Below are positions 1-8,246 of a DNA stretch of 64,000 nt, piece by piece; position 1 is the stretch's first letter; each line of letters begins with the position of its first letter. The notes under the pieces are model-generated. The model did no database searches. It saw nothing but the letters and a program-made list of their open reading frames with translations, and was not told the origin of the DNA. Position numbers and translations under genes: made by a program. This DNA is from Glaciihabitans sp. INWT7 (GTDB taxonomy: Bacteria > Actinomycetota > Actinomycetes > Actinomycetales > Microbacteriaceae), in contig NZ_CP043654.1 in NCBI RefSeq assembly GCF_014217685.1, forward strand, positions 84,840 to 148,839, read 5' to 3'.

Positions 1-2
1 CA

Positions 3-173
3 AGACTGCGAGGTTCGACCCACATCGTCGCGCTGTTCGAAAAGTTCAACGGTTCGGCCACCAAGCCGCCGGCAGTCATCCACGGGGTGCCCACCCCAGG
101 GATTGAGGCCGCCCTCATGTCTGGTTTCAGTGTCGACGCCAAGCATGCCCGATCGCAAATCGATCTGATCTGA
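3..173 (+). CDS. C-terminal end of an unknown protein (partial)
   Basis: The frame beginning at base 3 stays open to a TGA at 171-173 and has strong G/C preference at third codon positions, so it looks like the tail of a gene that starts before the window. The last ~56 residues end in SGFSVDAKHARSQIDLI. No family is recognised and no domain can be named. It runs towards the recombinase pair, which is on the opposite strand, so the two units converge. Confidence 0.5.
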   Translation, partial: RLRGSTHIVALFEKFNGSATKPPAVIHGVPTPGIEAALMSGFSVDAKHARSQIDLI

Positions 174-245
174 GCCTGCAGCGCGACCGTCGATAACCGC
201 CTCACGCGGCCAGTTCACCCGCCGACACCCGAGTTCGACGCCACG

Positions 246-1151
246 CTAGCTGGGGTCCCAGTGACCTTCGATCTCATGCAACACATCAGCCCCCGCGGAC
301 ACCGCCGCTTCCGCACGAGCGAGAAGCTCCGACAGCCTCACGTCGATCTCGTCGTACGCCGAAGCGAGCTCCGCCGAGGACGCATCCTTGAACCGGCCGG
401 TCGCAGGAGCCAATGAGAAACCGCGCAGAGGGTCCCCCGCCGGCAGCTGACGCGCCTTCATGATCGCCGAAACGGACGTCGAGCTGAGAGGCTTGCCCGA
501 GGCAATCCAACCGCGACGATCGACCGCAACGGTGAGGCAGTCAGCCTCCCGCCAACTGCCGTCGAGTCCGACACCGCAATCGTGCACTTCGTCATCGACA
601 CCGAGCGGGTTGAGGAGGCCCTGAACCTCAGAGCGGTGGCCTCTCGAAGCCGCGCCAACGACCCGCAGCCACCTGGTCACAGCGCAGGCCGGACATTCGG
701 CGGGCACATCGCTTCGGGGGACGGGGCGATTGGCGATCCGGATCACAGGGAAGAGCTCGATGTCGTCCGCGATGAGCTCCATGGACTCACGACGAGTCAG
801 ACCCAGCACTCCGATCAGAGTGAGCAGCCAGGCGTCCCGGCGCCCGCGCAGTCCGATCGGGAATCTCAGTGTCGGAATTTGAGCGAGCGCGCGCTCGATC
901 GACACCCACTCCTCGCCGGAGCGCACAGTGCTCGACCGGCCAGGGAGCTGCACCGGAAGCTGCACCCGCATGTCCTGGTGGGCGCGGCGTATAGCGCGAA
1001 GCCGGCGACGTGCGGTGGAGGGCCGCCCGGGCACGGCCCGCAAGAACGCCTCAACCGTCTCAGCTGTCGCAGGCAGCGGACTGGTCTCCGCAGCCGTGCA
1101 CCAGTCGGAGAACAGCTCCCAGTCCCTGTCGAGGACGACCGTCGCGCTCAC
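246..1151 (-). CDS. Tyrosine recombinase-like protein lacking the catalytic C-terminus
   Basis: 301 aa from a GTG whose GTGA overlaps the stop of the upstream recombinase, so the two are probably translationally coupled. The N-terminal ~100 residues look like a SAM-like core-binding domain. The box I arginine region is present (GVLGLTRRESMEL), and a CPACAVTRWLRVV stretch matches CPPCAFVRWVRIL in the neighbouring recombinase, so the two are paralogues. The HxLR motif, the late His/Trp and the C-terminal Tyr are not visible; that region reads RGFSLAPATGRFKD. It is probably not a strand-cleaving enzyme and may be an accessory partner of the upstream protein. Confidence 0.7.
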   Translation of the reverse strand: MSATVVLDRDWELFSDWCTAAETSPLPATAETVEAFLRAVPGRPSTARRRLRAIRRAHQDMRVQLPVQLPGRSSTVRSGEEWVSIERALAQIPTLRFPIGLRGRRDAWLLTLIGVLGLTRRESMELIADDIELFPVIRIANRPVPRSDVPAECPACAVTRWLRVVGAASRGHRSEVQGLLNPLGVDDEVHDCGVGLDGSWREADCLTVAVDRRGWIASGKPLSSTSVSAIMKARQLPAGDPLRGFSLAPATGRFKDASSAELASAYDEIDVRLSELLARAEAAVSAGADVLHEIEGHWDPS

Positions 1152-2314
1152 AGGCCGATCCTGGTGACGGCGTTGTGACGGAGCGGGTCGTTCTCACGGG
1201 AGTAGATCTCCAAAGTGGTGATGCCCTTGTGAAGGGTCTGCCTCATCACCTCGTGGTGGGTGGCACCGGCGCGGAACGCCTGGGTGACGAAGCCGGCGCG
1301 GAGGGAATGTGCACCGTAGATGGGGGCATTCATGCCCGAGGCGGCCACCCGGCGTTGAACGACGATGTTCACGACCCCGCCGGTGATCGCGCGGTCAAGG
1401 ATGTTGCCGTTCTTCATCACCGGGCGAAACAGGGGCAGGGAGAGATCGAGGGTCGCGAGCTCCGGCAGCGGCCCGCGGCAGACGTGCTTGCTCGTGTCGA
1501 CGTCGCGGAGCACCCGCATCGTCTCGGCCCGGCCTGTCGCGGTCGCGGCAAGGATCCGGACCCAGCGGACGAACGCGCACGGTGGGCAGGTCGTCGGGTT
1601 CGCCCCGTACGGAAGCCCCTTGACGGCTCCCCGGGATTCCTGGTCGGTTTTGGATTGCCGGAGGAGCACGTGCAGGCCGTCCTCGGGATGCAGCCGCACG
1701 TCTTGGAGGGTCAGCGCCGCGAGCTCGGAGCGGCGGTACGCCCCGGCAAACCCGAAGAGCATGATGGTCGCGTCACGCTGTCCGATAACCCCGGCCGGCC
1801 AGGAATGCAGATCGATCTCTCCGAGGACTCGTTTCAGGTCGGCAAGGAGCAGGGGTGCCTTGCGTGCCTCGGGCCGGGCGCGCTCGCGCCGGATGCCGGC
1901 CATGGTGAAGACGACCTCGGGATCTGCGCCAGGCTTCGGGAACCCCTTCAAGAAATGGGCCTTGTTGATCGAACCGACCCACCGCCCGAGCGTTCCCGGG
2001 GCGTAGAAGTAGTCCCCGTGCTCGTCGACCAGATTTGCGGCGTATGTGAGATACGCAGCGAGGGTTATCGGTTCCGCGGGAAGATCGGAGACGCCACGAT
2101 TCCGGCACCATTCACCGAAGGCGAGCAGGTCAGTCTCGTTGCCGCGACGGGTGTTCTCTGACATGGCTGCGCGCTGGAACGCTCGGATCGCTTCCATCTC
2201 AGCTGGAGGCGTGACGAGCGACTGGTCGGTTCCGAAGACGTCGAGCGCCGCAGAACGCGGTCGGGAGCCCCGTCCGTGCCGCCTGGAACCATCGGGAGCG
2301 CTGAAATCGGCCAC
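1148..2314 (-). CDS. Site-specific tyrosine recombinase/integrase
   Basis: 388 aa from a GTG start. A core-binding N-terminus (about residues 45-150) precedes a catalytic domain with box I Arg (FAGAYRRSELAALTL), a late H-S-L-R (GAHSLRAGFVTQ), a further His in TLHKG and the nucleophile Tyr in TLEIYSREN near the C-terminus. This is the phage-integrase family set of R/H/R/H/Y. Such enzymes cut and rejoin DNA at specific sites, resolving plasmid multimers or integrating elements. A CPPC motif inside the catalytic domain is shared with the degenerate downstream paralogue. Which reaction it performs here cannot be told from sequence; no att site was identified. Confidence 0.88.
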   Translation of the reverse strand: MADFSAPDGSRRHGRGSRPRSAALDVFGTDQSLVTPPAEMEAIRAFQRAAMSENTRRGNETDLLAFGEWCRNRGVSDLPAEPITLAAYLTYAANLVDEHGDYFYAPGTLGRWVGSINKAHFLKGFPKPGADPEVVFTMAGIRRERARPEARKAPLLLADLKRVLGEIDLHSWPAGVIGQRDATIMLFGFAGAYRRSELAALTLQDVRLHPEDGLHVLLRQSKTDQESRGAVKGLPYGANPTTCPPCAFVRWVRILAATATGRAETMRVLRDVDTSKHVCRGPLPELATLDLSLPLFRPVMKNGNILDRAITGGVVNIVVQRRVAASGMNAPIYGAHSLRAGFVTQAFRAGATHHEVMRQTLHKGITTLEIYSRENDPLRHNAVTRIGL

Positions 2315-2743
2315 GTGAACTCACAATCGTCGGTCGCCACACGATTCTGCTCAAAACATGGGGCTACCACCCATTGTTATGATTCCGTCCAGAATCGTCA
2401 ACAAAAATCTAGGGGTGTAAGCGACAGGGTACTTCCGTTCATTCGAACATTCCGGGGTTCGCCGCGGTGTTTCTTGCCCGCGGGCGGCAGCCTCAACACC
2501 GGATTTCCGCCATGGTTCGGCAACTCCGATCCCCGCGTCACCCGATAAGAGCAGGAATCGACGATGCTGTCTCGCCCACCGCTGGTATCCGCCGGCATAT
2601 CCAGTCCTGGCCGCGCGTGCGGGAGCCGCGGTAGTGCCTCCCGCCCTGGAATGGCGCGCTGCAAGCGTGAGCAACACTGCCGCCAACGCGCCAGTCACCG
2701 TACCCACGGGCTGTCAGCCGACACTGAGGCCAGCTGCGGCTAG
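2315..2743. other. Intergenic region, no gene seen
   Basis: About 430 bp between the recombinase start and the next gene. The open frames here have unbiased codon use and no ribosome-binding site, so none is accepted. It probably contains the recombinase promoter: AT-rich stretches lie at about 2385-2410. No clear repeat was found. Confidence 0.5.
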
Positions 2744-3145
2744 CTAAATCTCCGCCGGCGGGATGGTGCCCGCCTCTGGCGTCAACCAGCGCACTTCCTC
2801 ATCGACGCGTTCAGGGAACAGGATGCCGGCCAGATCCCCGGCAGCCGTAGAACTGAGCCGATGGGAGTGCATTTCGAACCAGTCCCGGGCACCGTTCAGC
2901 ATCTTCGCGAACTGCGCCACCTCCGCCCGGTACAGCAACTCCTCGCTCGCACACTCGGGAGCAACATCGATCTGGTGCCCGGGGCGTTCTCGTACCGCCC
3001 ACCGCATCGCCGCGACAACGGTGGGAAACGATTCGTCGGCGGGAAGCACAGATCGGGGTCTCCGATCGTGGCCCGCGTTCACAACCGCGTACCCGCCCTC
3101 AAATGGATGGACGCGTACGACGGTTACGTGCTCGTCCTCGATCAT
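2744..3145 (-). CDS. Hypothetical protein
   Basis: 133 aa. The ATG is preceded by GGAGG six bases upstream, which fixes the start. The protein opens with a short hydrophilic beta-rich stretch (HVTVVRVHPFEGGYAVVNAG), has no membrane segment or signal peptide, and ends in an acidic tail. No family is recognised. It sits alone between the recombinases and the replication origin, so it may be expressed with neither. Confidence 0.6.
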   Translation of the reverse strand: MIEDEHVTVVRVHPFEGGYAVVNAGHDRRPRSVLPADESFPTVVAAMRWAVRERPGHQIDVAPECASEELLYRAEVAQFAKMLNGARDWFEMHSHRLSSTAAGDLAGILFPERVDEEVRWLTPEAGTIPPAEI

Positions 3146-3403
3146 CGGCCCTCCGCGGTGCTTCCAGAGAGTCTATTGACGAGGACCAGCGGGGGTAGGT
3201 CAGCCAGATTCGAAGCTTCGTCGCTGGAACACCGGGCCATGCTGAAGGAATTGCAGCTGAGTCCCCGATAGAGAAATCGACATCTCACCCATCCAGGCAT
3301 GCTCAGATCGGGCCACTCGAGCGCGCCTGCTCCACGTCGCGTGACGCAATTGCAACTTGTCAGTTTGGACCGGAACCGTGTTGTCATTCCGGACGCTCTC
3401 CGA

Positions 3404-3697
3404 CCGTCACCAAAAGAACGAGACCGGCGTCGGATCCGCGTCACCAGAGATACGAAATTCACTCTCAGTTGCCCGTCACCAAATGCACGAACTGGACCCG
3501 ATTCGGTTGTCTTGGTCTGTCACCGGATGTACGAACTAGCGTCGCGAATGAGGTCCGATTGCCACTTTCTGGGCCCTCCTGTGGATAACAGCCCGTTCCG
3601 TCACCGAAGGTACGAACGCCAACTGTGCTCTGGTCGTATCTTTGGTGACGCGGAATCGTTCATTTGGTGACAGTGGTTCGTTCTTCTGGTGACACGA
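3404..3697. repeat. Replication-origin iterons, array I
   Basis: Copies of the element GTCACC-(A/G)2-A-N-G-TACGAAC on the plus strand begin near 3405, 3439, 3475, 3518 and 3599. Inverted copies (CGTTC/CGTATC...GGTGAC) lie near 3635, 3656 and 3679. Spacing is irregular, and the core is TCACC followed seven to nine bases later by (T)ACGAA. Lying next to a plasmid rep gene, these are most simply initiator-binding iterons; that role is inferred. Confidence 0.75.
3580..3588 (-). promoter_or_regulatory. DnaA box
   Basis: TGTGGATAA, the exact complement of the consensus DnaA box TTATCCACA, lies inside the first iteron array. A perfect 9-mer at this place supports host DnaA taking part in origin opening. 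Confidence 0.7.
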
Positions 3698-4070
3698 CTG
3701 CCGCCGTCGGTGGCCCAACTCCCCCGCGGCTATTGGGATCTGGCAGGCTCTGCCTCACTCCCCCTCTAATGGGTCCTCTACTAGATACCTCTATCAACCC
3801 TGGCTTTTAAGGTGACCACGGAAGCGTGTGACAGCTGCCGTTGAGCAAATTGTGAGGCCACCGAGGCCGGGAAGGAGAATTCCACCAAGAACCACCCGAA
3901 GCACCGGAAGATGCGGGCAGAACAGGCCTCAGGAGCCCGACCAGGCCGTTTTTACGCCTTCTGCGCCGCGCAACACGCACTGGCCCTTCTCCGGGCACTG
4001 TGGCGTGCGTGGGCATCACAAGTCTCTGGGCCTAGCTCCTGCTCATTCGTCCAGCTCACCAGGGCCAGCA
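3698..4070. other. Spacer between the two iteron arrays, likely origin-opening region
   Basis: No gene is supported here. The stretch at 3770-3815 is locally AT-richer and pyrimidine-rich (TCTACTAGATACC, CTTTTAAGG) than the rest, a candidate unwinding element between the two facing sets of iterons. This is inference from position and composition only. Confidence 0.4.
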
Positions 4071-4371
4071 CTTCGTAGATCTAGTGACGCCCTGAGCTCG
4101 TACATCTGGTGACGCGTCGAGTGGGGTTTCTCGGCGCGATCTCGTTCTTTTGGTGACGCCCAGCTGAATCAGGGGCCGCAATGACGCAATTTTGGGCTGG
4201 CTTCTCGTACATCCGGTGACGGACCTGACCAAGTTTCTTCGGGATCGGGTGCCGCGCAGGAGCAAAATCGCCTTGATTCGGCGCAATTTTCTCGGTAGGT
4301 GTTGGAGCGGCGACCAGGGGCGGTTCGTAAACTCGCTGACGCGGGGACGTCGTACATTCGGTGACGCTCGG
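4070..4371. repeat. Replication-origin iterons, array II
   Basis: Further copies, all in the orientation TCGTACATCTGGTGACG, begin near 4072, 4096, 4142, 4204 and 4351, immediately upstream (in plus coordinates) of the rep stop codon. They are mostly inverted relative to the first copies of array I, giving facing arrays about 400 bp apart. Consensus half: CGTACAT-N2-GTGACG. Confidence 0.75.
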
Positions 4372-4396
4372 CCTCGTCACCACTCCCCCACCGAGG

Positions 4397-5422
4397 TTAC
4401 GACTCGATGGCCAGCGGAGCTTCGGGGAACTTGTCACCGGAGAATTGCATCTTCGATCGCTTCGCGGAGCGAACCTTCGGAATCGGAGTTGGCGATGGCT
4501 TGAGGATCAGCACGCCCTTGCCCGTATCCACGTTCAGTCCCGGGTAAACCTTCTGAACAGCCGCGATGGCTTCGAGGAACGCAGCCTTGAATTGCCGGGG
4601 CTGTTTGAACTGCGCTCCAAACTGCTCCTCGAGAGCTGCCCAGCTGATGTGGACGTCTTCCCGGATCCAGGACATGCGGTGCGCGAGCCAGAGGTACACG
4701 TCCGCTTTGAGGGGGCTGGGGGTGAGCTGCCGGAGGACATTGAGATCCAGCGGGATAGGCCGGGCCAAGATCTCTCGGGAGAAAGCCTCGGAGAGGACTA
4801 CTTCGTTCTGCCACGGCGCGCGGTGGACGATGTCGCCCTCGTTGCGCGGTGCGCTGTCCCACAGGCTCATCTCAGAAGCGAACTGGAAGTAGACCGTCTT
4901 CAGCCCCTCGCCGGCGTTGTTGGACGCCCGCCCCTCGAAAGTGATTGAAGATCCGAAGAACCGCTGCATGTGGTCGCGCAGTCGGGTTGCGTTCGGACCG
5001 GTGTGCTGCATTCCGAGGCTTCGCATGAAAGCCGACACGGAGCCACCGAGCTCGACTGTGCGCCCACCGGATTTCATCACCTCAGTGGTGAGGAAGGCCA
5101 CCAAAAGCCGCGGGGTGATCCCGTAGGGATATTTGCGCTCAAACAGTCCGGTCGTGGTGTTCTTCACCGTTCGCGGGGTCACCTGAAGCGTTACCTCGCC
5201 GTTTCGTCGGATCCAGACCTCCTGGTCCTTCGGGTCCTTGTACGGAAGTGACACCTGCGAGAACAGCGCCGGGGAGTATCCAACATCAGCGGTGTAGTCG
5301 GGGCTCTGCTGTATGGATGAAAAACGCAGCAGTTCGAGATCACGCTTGCTGGCGATCTCGAATTTGTCGGACCGCTTCGGCTCGCCGGCCTGGCTCATCT
5401 GAAACAAGGGCAGATCGCTCAT
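4397..5422 (-). CDS. repA: Plasmid replication initiator, RepA family
   Basis: 341 aa. The ATG at 5422 overlaps the stop of the small ribbon-helix-helix gene (ATGA). The segment from about residue 110 to 160 (FLTTEVMKSGGRTVELGG, then SAFMRSLGM and NATRLRDHMQRFFGSSI) matches the plasmid-encoded RepA/RepA_C family, in which a conserved sxFmrxLg and RLRxQmxRlf pattern is typical. This initiator type binds iterons and loads the replisome. The iterons lie directly beyond its 3' end. It is co-transcribed with the upstream small regulator, which probably controls copy number. Family assignment is from motif recall, without a search. Confidence 0.82.
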   Translation of the reverse strand: MSDLPLFQMSQAGEPKRSDKFEIASKRDLELLRFSSIQQSPDYTADVGYSPALFSQVSLPYKDPKDQEVWIRRNGEVTLQVTPRTVKNTTTGLFERKYPYGITPRLLVAFLTTEVMKSGGRTVELGGSVSAFMRSLGMQHTGPNATRLRDHMQRFFGSSITFEGRASNNAGEGLKTVYFQFASEMSLWDSAPRNEGDIVHRAPWQNEVVLSEAFSREILARPIPLDLNVLRQLTPSPLKADVYLWLAHRMSWIREDVHISWAALEEQFGAQFKQPRQFKAAFLEAIAAVQKVYPGLNVDTGKGVLILKPSPTPIPKVRSAKRSKMQFSGDKFPEAPLAIES

Positions 5423-5637
5423 CGTGTCACCTTCGCGTCGAGGCTGGCGTTCGAGTCGGAGCGAACACTCCCCCACTTCTCCTCGATCGCCATCTCGACC
5501 GCTTCACGCAGCGTGATGCCGTGTGCCACAACTACGTCGTCAAGAAGCTCCCGAGTAACCAGCGATACGCGAGTGTTCATCTGAACCGATATTTCCCGAG
5601 GACGTCGACGCTTTCCCGATATGTCGATGACTGTCAA
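5419..5637 (-). CDS. Small ribbon-helix-helix (CopG-like) DNA-binding protein
   Basis: 72 aa from a TTG start preceded by GAGGAGG with a five-base spacer. Residues 20-55 (MNTRVSLVTRELLDDVV, then HGITLREAVEMAIEEKWG) have the short beta-strand plus two-helix pattern of ribbon-helix-helix proteins. It overlaps the rep start by four bases, so it is translationally coupled and is a good candidate for a transcriptional repressor of rep, in the manner of CopG. The operator is not identified; the role is inferred from fold and position. Confidence 0.72.
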   Translation of the reverse strand: MTVIDISGKRRRPREISVQMNTRVSLVTRELLDDVVVAHGITLREAVEMAIEEKWGSVRSDSNASLDAKVTR

Positions 5638-5731
5638 CTGGGCCTCCTCGAGAACGTGCTAGCTATCACCAAATCATCGCTGGTCTGTGTGCCACGAGCC
5701 CTCGCCTCGGTTGGCGTGTCGAAAGATCGAC

Positions 5732-6283
5732 TCAGACGAAAGGGCGACCTCGGGGGAGGTAGCCCTCTCCCCCGGCGAAGGGCAGGCCACCGTTGTAGGT
5801 TTCTTCGAACCGCTCGCACTCTCTGATGACCATTGCGGTCATGAATTCTCGATATGTCTCAGCTCCCTCGGACTTGCCGACGGCGCGATATACAGCGCGG
5901 AGTCGGTTGTGAAGGTGCCGCGGCACTTCGAAGTTGACCCGCGGGATTTTGTTGCTCCGGGGGGCGTGCGCGAGATCCGTCGGCTCGACAGCTCCACTCC
6001 CCCGCTGCCGCCTGGTAGAAACAGGCGCTGAGCTCGGGATCGGCTCGCGTTCCTGCTGCAGCGACGTGGGCCGAATGTCGGCCTCGACAACAGGACTGGC
6101 CTGGGCTGAGACGGGGATTTCACTGGGCGCGGAGTTCACTTGTTGAATTGAGGTTCCAGACGGGGCCTGCGACCGAGCGGCCAACCGAGAATCCCGGTCC
6201 AGGATTGAGGCCGGTGCGGTCTTTGCTGCCGGCCTTCTGGGCGGCGGGCCGCCCACGTTTCGATTTGGCTCGCTCTCAGACAT
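5732..6283 (-). CDS. Putative partition partner (ParB-like) with ribbon-helix-helix C-terminus
   Basis: 183 aa, starting inside the end of parA (8-nt overlap). Residues 1-110 are low-complexity, rich in Pro/Ser/Ala, and probably unstructured. Residues ~112-160 (IPRVNFEVPRHLHNRLRAVY, then ETYREFMTAMVIRECERF) form a strand-helix-helix like ribbon-helix-helix centromere-binding proteins of type Ib partition systems. A long disordered N-terminus that touches ParA plus an RHH that binds the centromere is common in this group. The function is inferred from the operon with parA and the repeat array upstream. Confidence 0.68.
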   Translation of the reverse strand: MSESEPNRNVGGPPPRRPAAKTAPASILDRDSRLAARSQAPSGTSIQQVNSAPSEIPVSAQASPVVEADIRPTSLQQEREPIPSSAPVSTRRQRGSGAVEPTDLAHAPRSNKIPRVNFEVPRHLHNRLRAVYRAVGKSEGAETYREFMTAMVIRECERFEETYNGGLPFAGGEGYLPRGRPFV

Positions 6284-7220
6284 TGGATTCCTCTGCCGCT
6301 TTTGCCTCGGCCGCTTCCAGTTTTGCGATCAGTTCCGTCGTGATCGCCTGCATGGAGTCTGCGATTGAACCCACAGATGCTGGGCCGGCGGGCTCCGCCT
6401 GCTTGCCCGCCCTCCATCGCTCGTACCATTTCGGACCGTTCCGCACCTTGATGTCGAGTTCATGAGCAAGTAGGCCGGTCTCGCTCATCTTGTCGGCCGT
6501 TGCGGTGGCGTGGAAGGCGTAACTGTCGAAGATCACTCGATCCGCTACAGCCCGACCGAGTGCCTGGGAAGCCCGCTCCTTGAAGTCAGCCAGCAGCTTC
6601 ACCGCACCCTTGGACAGCCCGAATGCAATGACCCCCAAGAGGTCGACGTCTGGATTCAGATCGATGAGCTTGTCCAGCCGTCTCGCTGTCAGAACTATGC
6701 CCTTCACGCTCCTGGCATCGGTCTTCGAGGGGATCAAAATGTATCTCGTCGCGGTCACAGCGAGGGACTGAATTACGTCGTTGCCGGGAGGACTGTCGAT
6801 CAGCACGATGTCGTACTCCCCCGCGATCTTCGCCAGCTGGTTCGCCAAAGGAACTCTTGATTCCGTCACCTGTCCGAGATATTTCATGTGCGCGAGTTCA
6901 GCGGATGCTTCTTCTAGTGCTGTGCCGCCGACGAGCAAATCTAGGTTGGGACGGACGTTCTTGAGCGGCACTGGAGTTGCGTCGGGCTGTAAGAGAATCC
7001 TGGCAAGCCCCTCCCCGTCGTCGTCGTCATCCGTGCCGGTGATGCCTAGATCGTCAGAGATGTTCCCCTGCGGATCGAGATCGACGAGAAGCACCTTCCA
7101 TGAGGACGATGCGAGCAGTCCGCCGATGTTGGCGGTCAGCATCGATTTCCCCACTCCCCCTTTGTTGTTGATGAGGGTGATCACCCGCTGAAGTTCAGAT
7201 CGGTCAATAACGCTGGCCAC
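6276..7220 (-). CDS. parA: ParA-family partition ATPase
   Basis: 314 aa from a GTG with AAAGG upstream. The deviant Walker A motif is complete (NNKGGVGKSMLTANIGG, residues ~17-33), followed by switch I (VDLDPQGN) and the Walker B-like region IVLIDSPPGND. ParA ATPases bind the nucleoid in the ATP form and, with a centromere-binding partner, position plasmid copies before division. The adjacent RHH protein and the six direct repeats just upstream of the gene complete the expected parABS unit. An acidic insertion (TGTDDDDDGEG) follows switch I. Confidence 0.92.
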   Translation of the reverse strand: MASVIDRSELQRVITLINNKGGVGKSMLTANIGGLLASSSWKVLLVDLDPQGNISDDLGITGTDDDDDGEGLARILLQPDATPVPLKNVRPNLDLLVGGTALEEASAELAHMKYLGQVTESRVPLANQLAKIAGEYDIVLIDSPPGNDVIQSLAVTATRYILIPSKTDARSVKGIVLTARRLDKLIDLNPDVDLLGVIAFGLSKGAVKLLADFKERASQALGRAVADRVIFDSYAFHATATADKMSETGLLAHELDIKVRNGPKWYERWRAGKQAEPAGPASVGSIADSMQAITTELIAKLEAAEAKAAEESNV

Positions 7221-7700
7221 ATCGACCTTTCGCTGCCGTTGGAGGCCGACTGTCGGCGTCCTGATTTAGTCGGGCTAACCGCCCGACTCCCCAGCAATTG
7301 TATTTTGCGGTTGATCAATTTGTGCTTATTGATCCTTGCGCGTCTTCTGCTCGATTGGCTTTTGTGCAATATGAACTTAGCGGCCCCTGATCAATTGCGT
7401 GATTTGATCTTTGCGACAGCGTCGTGACGGCGCTAATTGCACCAAATGAACTTAGCGTGGGCGGTTGCGCTAAGCACAATTGGTGCAATTTGTTCCTTGC
7501 GTGGCATCAATAGTTCAATTTGAACAATACGACCAATTGCATCAAATTGAACTTAGCGTGAATCGTCGCGTGATGGACGAACGAGGCCTCACGAGGGTAA
7601 GTGGCCCATATCGGGGGTATCGACGCTCCACGGGGCGCACGGCGCCGATCAGAGGGGTGTGGGGAAGGAGGGTGAATGTCGGATGCTGTGCTGTCTAGGC
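7221..7700. other. parA upstream region
   Basis: 480 bp without a supported gene. It holds the six direct repeats and smaller inverted sequences built on CAATT (GCAATT, CACAATTGGTGCAATT). It probably contains the parA promoter and the 3' end of the leftward transcript from the tagged gene at 7701. Confidence 0.55.
7329..7558 (+). repeat. parS-like centromere: six direct repeats GANCTTWGCG
   Basis: Six copies of (A/T)TGA(A/T)C(T/C)T(T/A)GCG occur at about 7329, 7370, 7404, 7446, 7490 and 7547, all in the same orientation and spaced 34-57 bp (four intervals near 34-44 bp). The region is AT-rich compared with the surroundings and lies immediately upstream of parA. The arrangement fits a plasmid centromere and parA operator; this is inference from position. 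Confidence 0.68.
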
Positions 7701-8102
7701 TCAGAAACCCTGCTCCACCAGGCGGACGAAATCCTCCTGAGTCGAGTTGTCATCGTCCCAGTGCTCCCCAGAACCTGCTCGGACGACTCGTCCGTCCCGA
7801 TCTAAGGTCAAGCGAACGGTACTCGCATCGACAAAAGCAGAGTCAGGGAGGTTGTAGATCAGGTCGATATCGTCTTCGTCATTCACGCTGATGTTCGGTC
7901 GGACCGGCATCTCGCCAAAGAGACGTACGATCGCGAGGCGTTGGGCTGCATTCAGATCCTCGGCACTTCCCATGAGGTAGTCGTTGACATGGCCGGTGAC
8001 TGCTTTTTCCGACAGGGTCACCTGGGGGCGCGATTGCTCCTTGTCAGAAAACCTTCCCGAGATTGACCGCGGGTGGTTGGTGGCGTCGAAGACGTTGTCC
8101 AT
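7701..8102 (-). CDS. HPR-tag family protein (133 aa)
   Basis: 133 aa. The first 30 residues carry the shared tag (NHPRSISGRFSDKEQSRPQV). The remainder (residues 35-133) is acidic, without membrane segments, and matches nothing I know. The ATG has AAAGG eight bases upstream. A GCCACACACGTA element lies about 60 nt upstream of the ATG rather than next to it, just past the terminator of the preceding gene, giving a real 5' leader unlike most relatives. Confidence 0.68.
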   Translation of the reverse strand: MDNVFDATNHPRSISGRFSDKEQSRPQVTLSEKAVTGHVNDYLMGSAEDLNAAQRLAIVRLFGEMPVRPNISVNDEDDIDLIYNLPDSAFVDASTVRLTLDRDGRVVRAGSGEHWDDDNSTQEDFVRLVEQGF

Positions 8103-8162
8103 GAGTTGTGCCTTTCAGGGGAGCGAGGGCACCCCAGGTTTCGAAAACGTTGCTTGCCGATA

Positions 8163-8174
8163 TACGTGTGTGGC
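8163..8174 (-). promoter_or_regulatory. Long leader element GCCACACACGTA
   Basis: Copy upstream of the 133-aa tagged gene; separated from its ATG by about 60 nt, and directly preceded by a GC-rich hairpin that ends the upstream gene. Confidence 0.55.
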
Positions 8175-8184
8175 GGGCATAGAA

Positions 8185-8217
8185 CTGCCGGGGCTACCTC
8201 GTCGGAGGCCCCGGCAG
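8185..8217 (-). terminator. Hairpin terminator
   Basis: CTGCCGGGGC and GCCCCGGCAG form a perfect 10-bp stem with a 13-nt loop, 30 bp past the stop of the 174-aa tagged gene. There is no long T-run; it may work as an intrinsic or processing hairpin. Confidence 0.6.
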
Positions 8218-8246
8218 CGAAGCAGTCTGCTTCTCGAATTGAATGG

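Noticed and set aside
1010..2161. 383-aa open frame on the plus strand
   Set aside because: It is the mirror of the tyrosine recombinase on the other strand, with no ribosome-binding site and biased residue content typical of antisense frames in GC-rich DNA.
2351..2707. 118-aa minus-strand frame upstream of the recombinase
   Set aside because: Low-complexity Ala/Arg composition, no ribosome-binding site, third-position bias absent.
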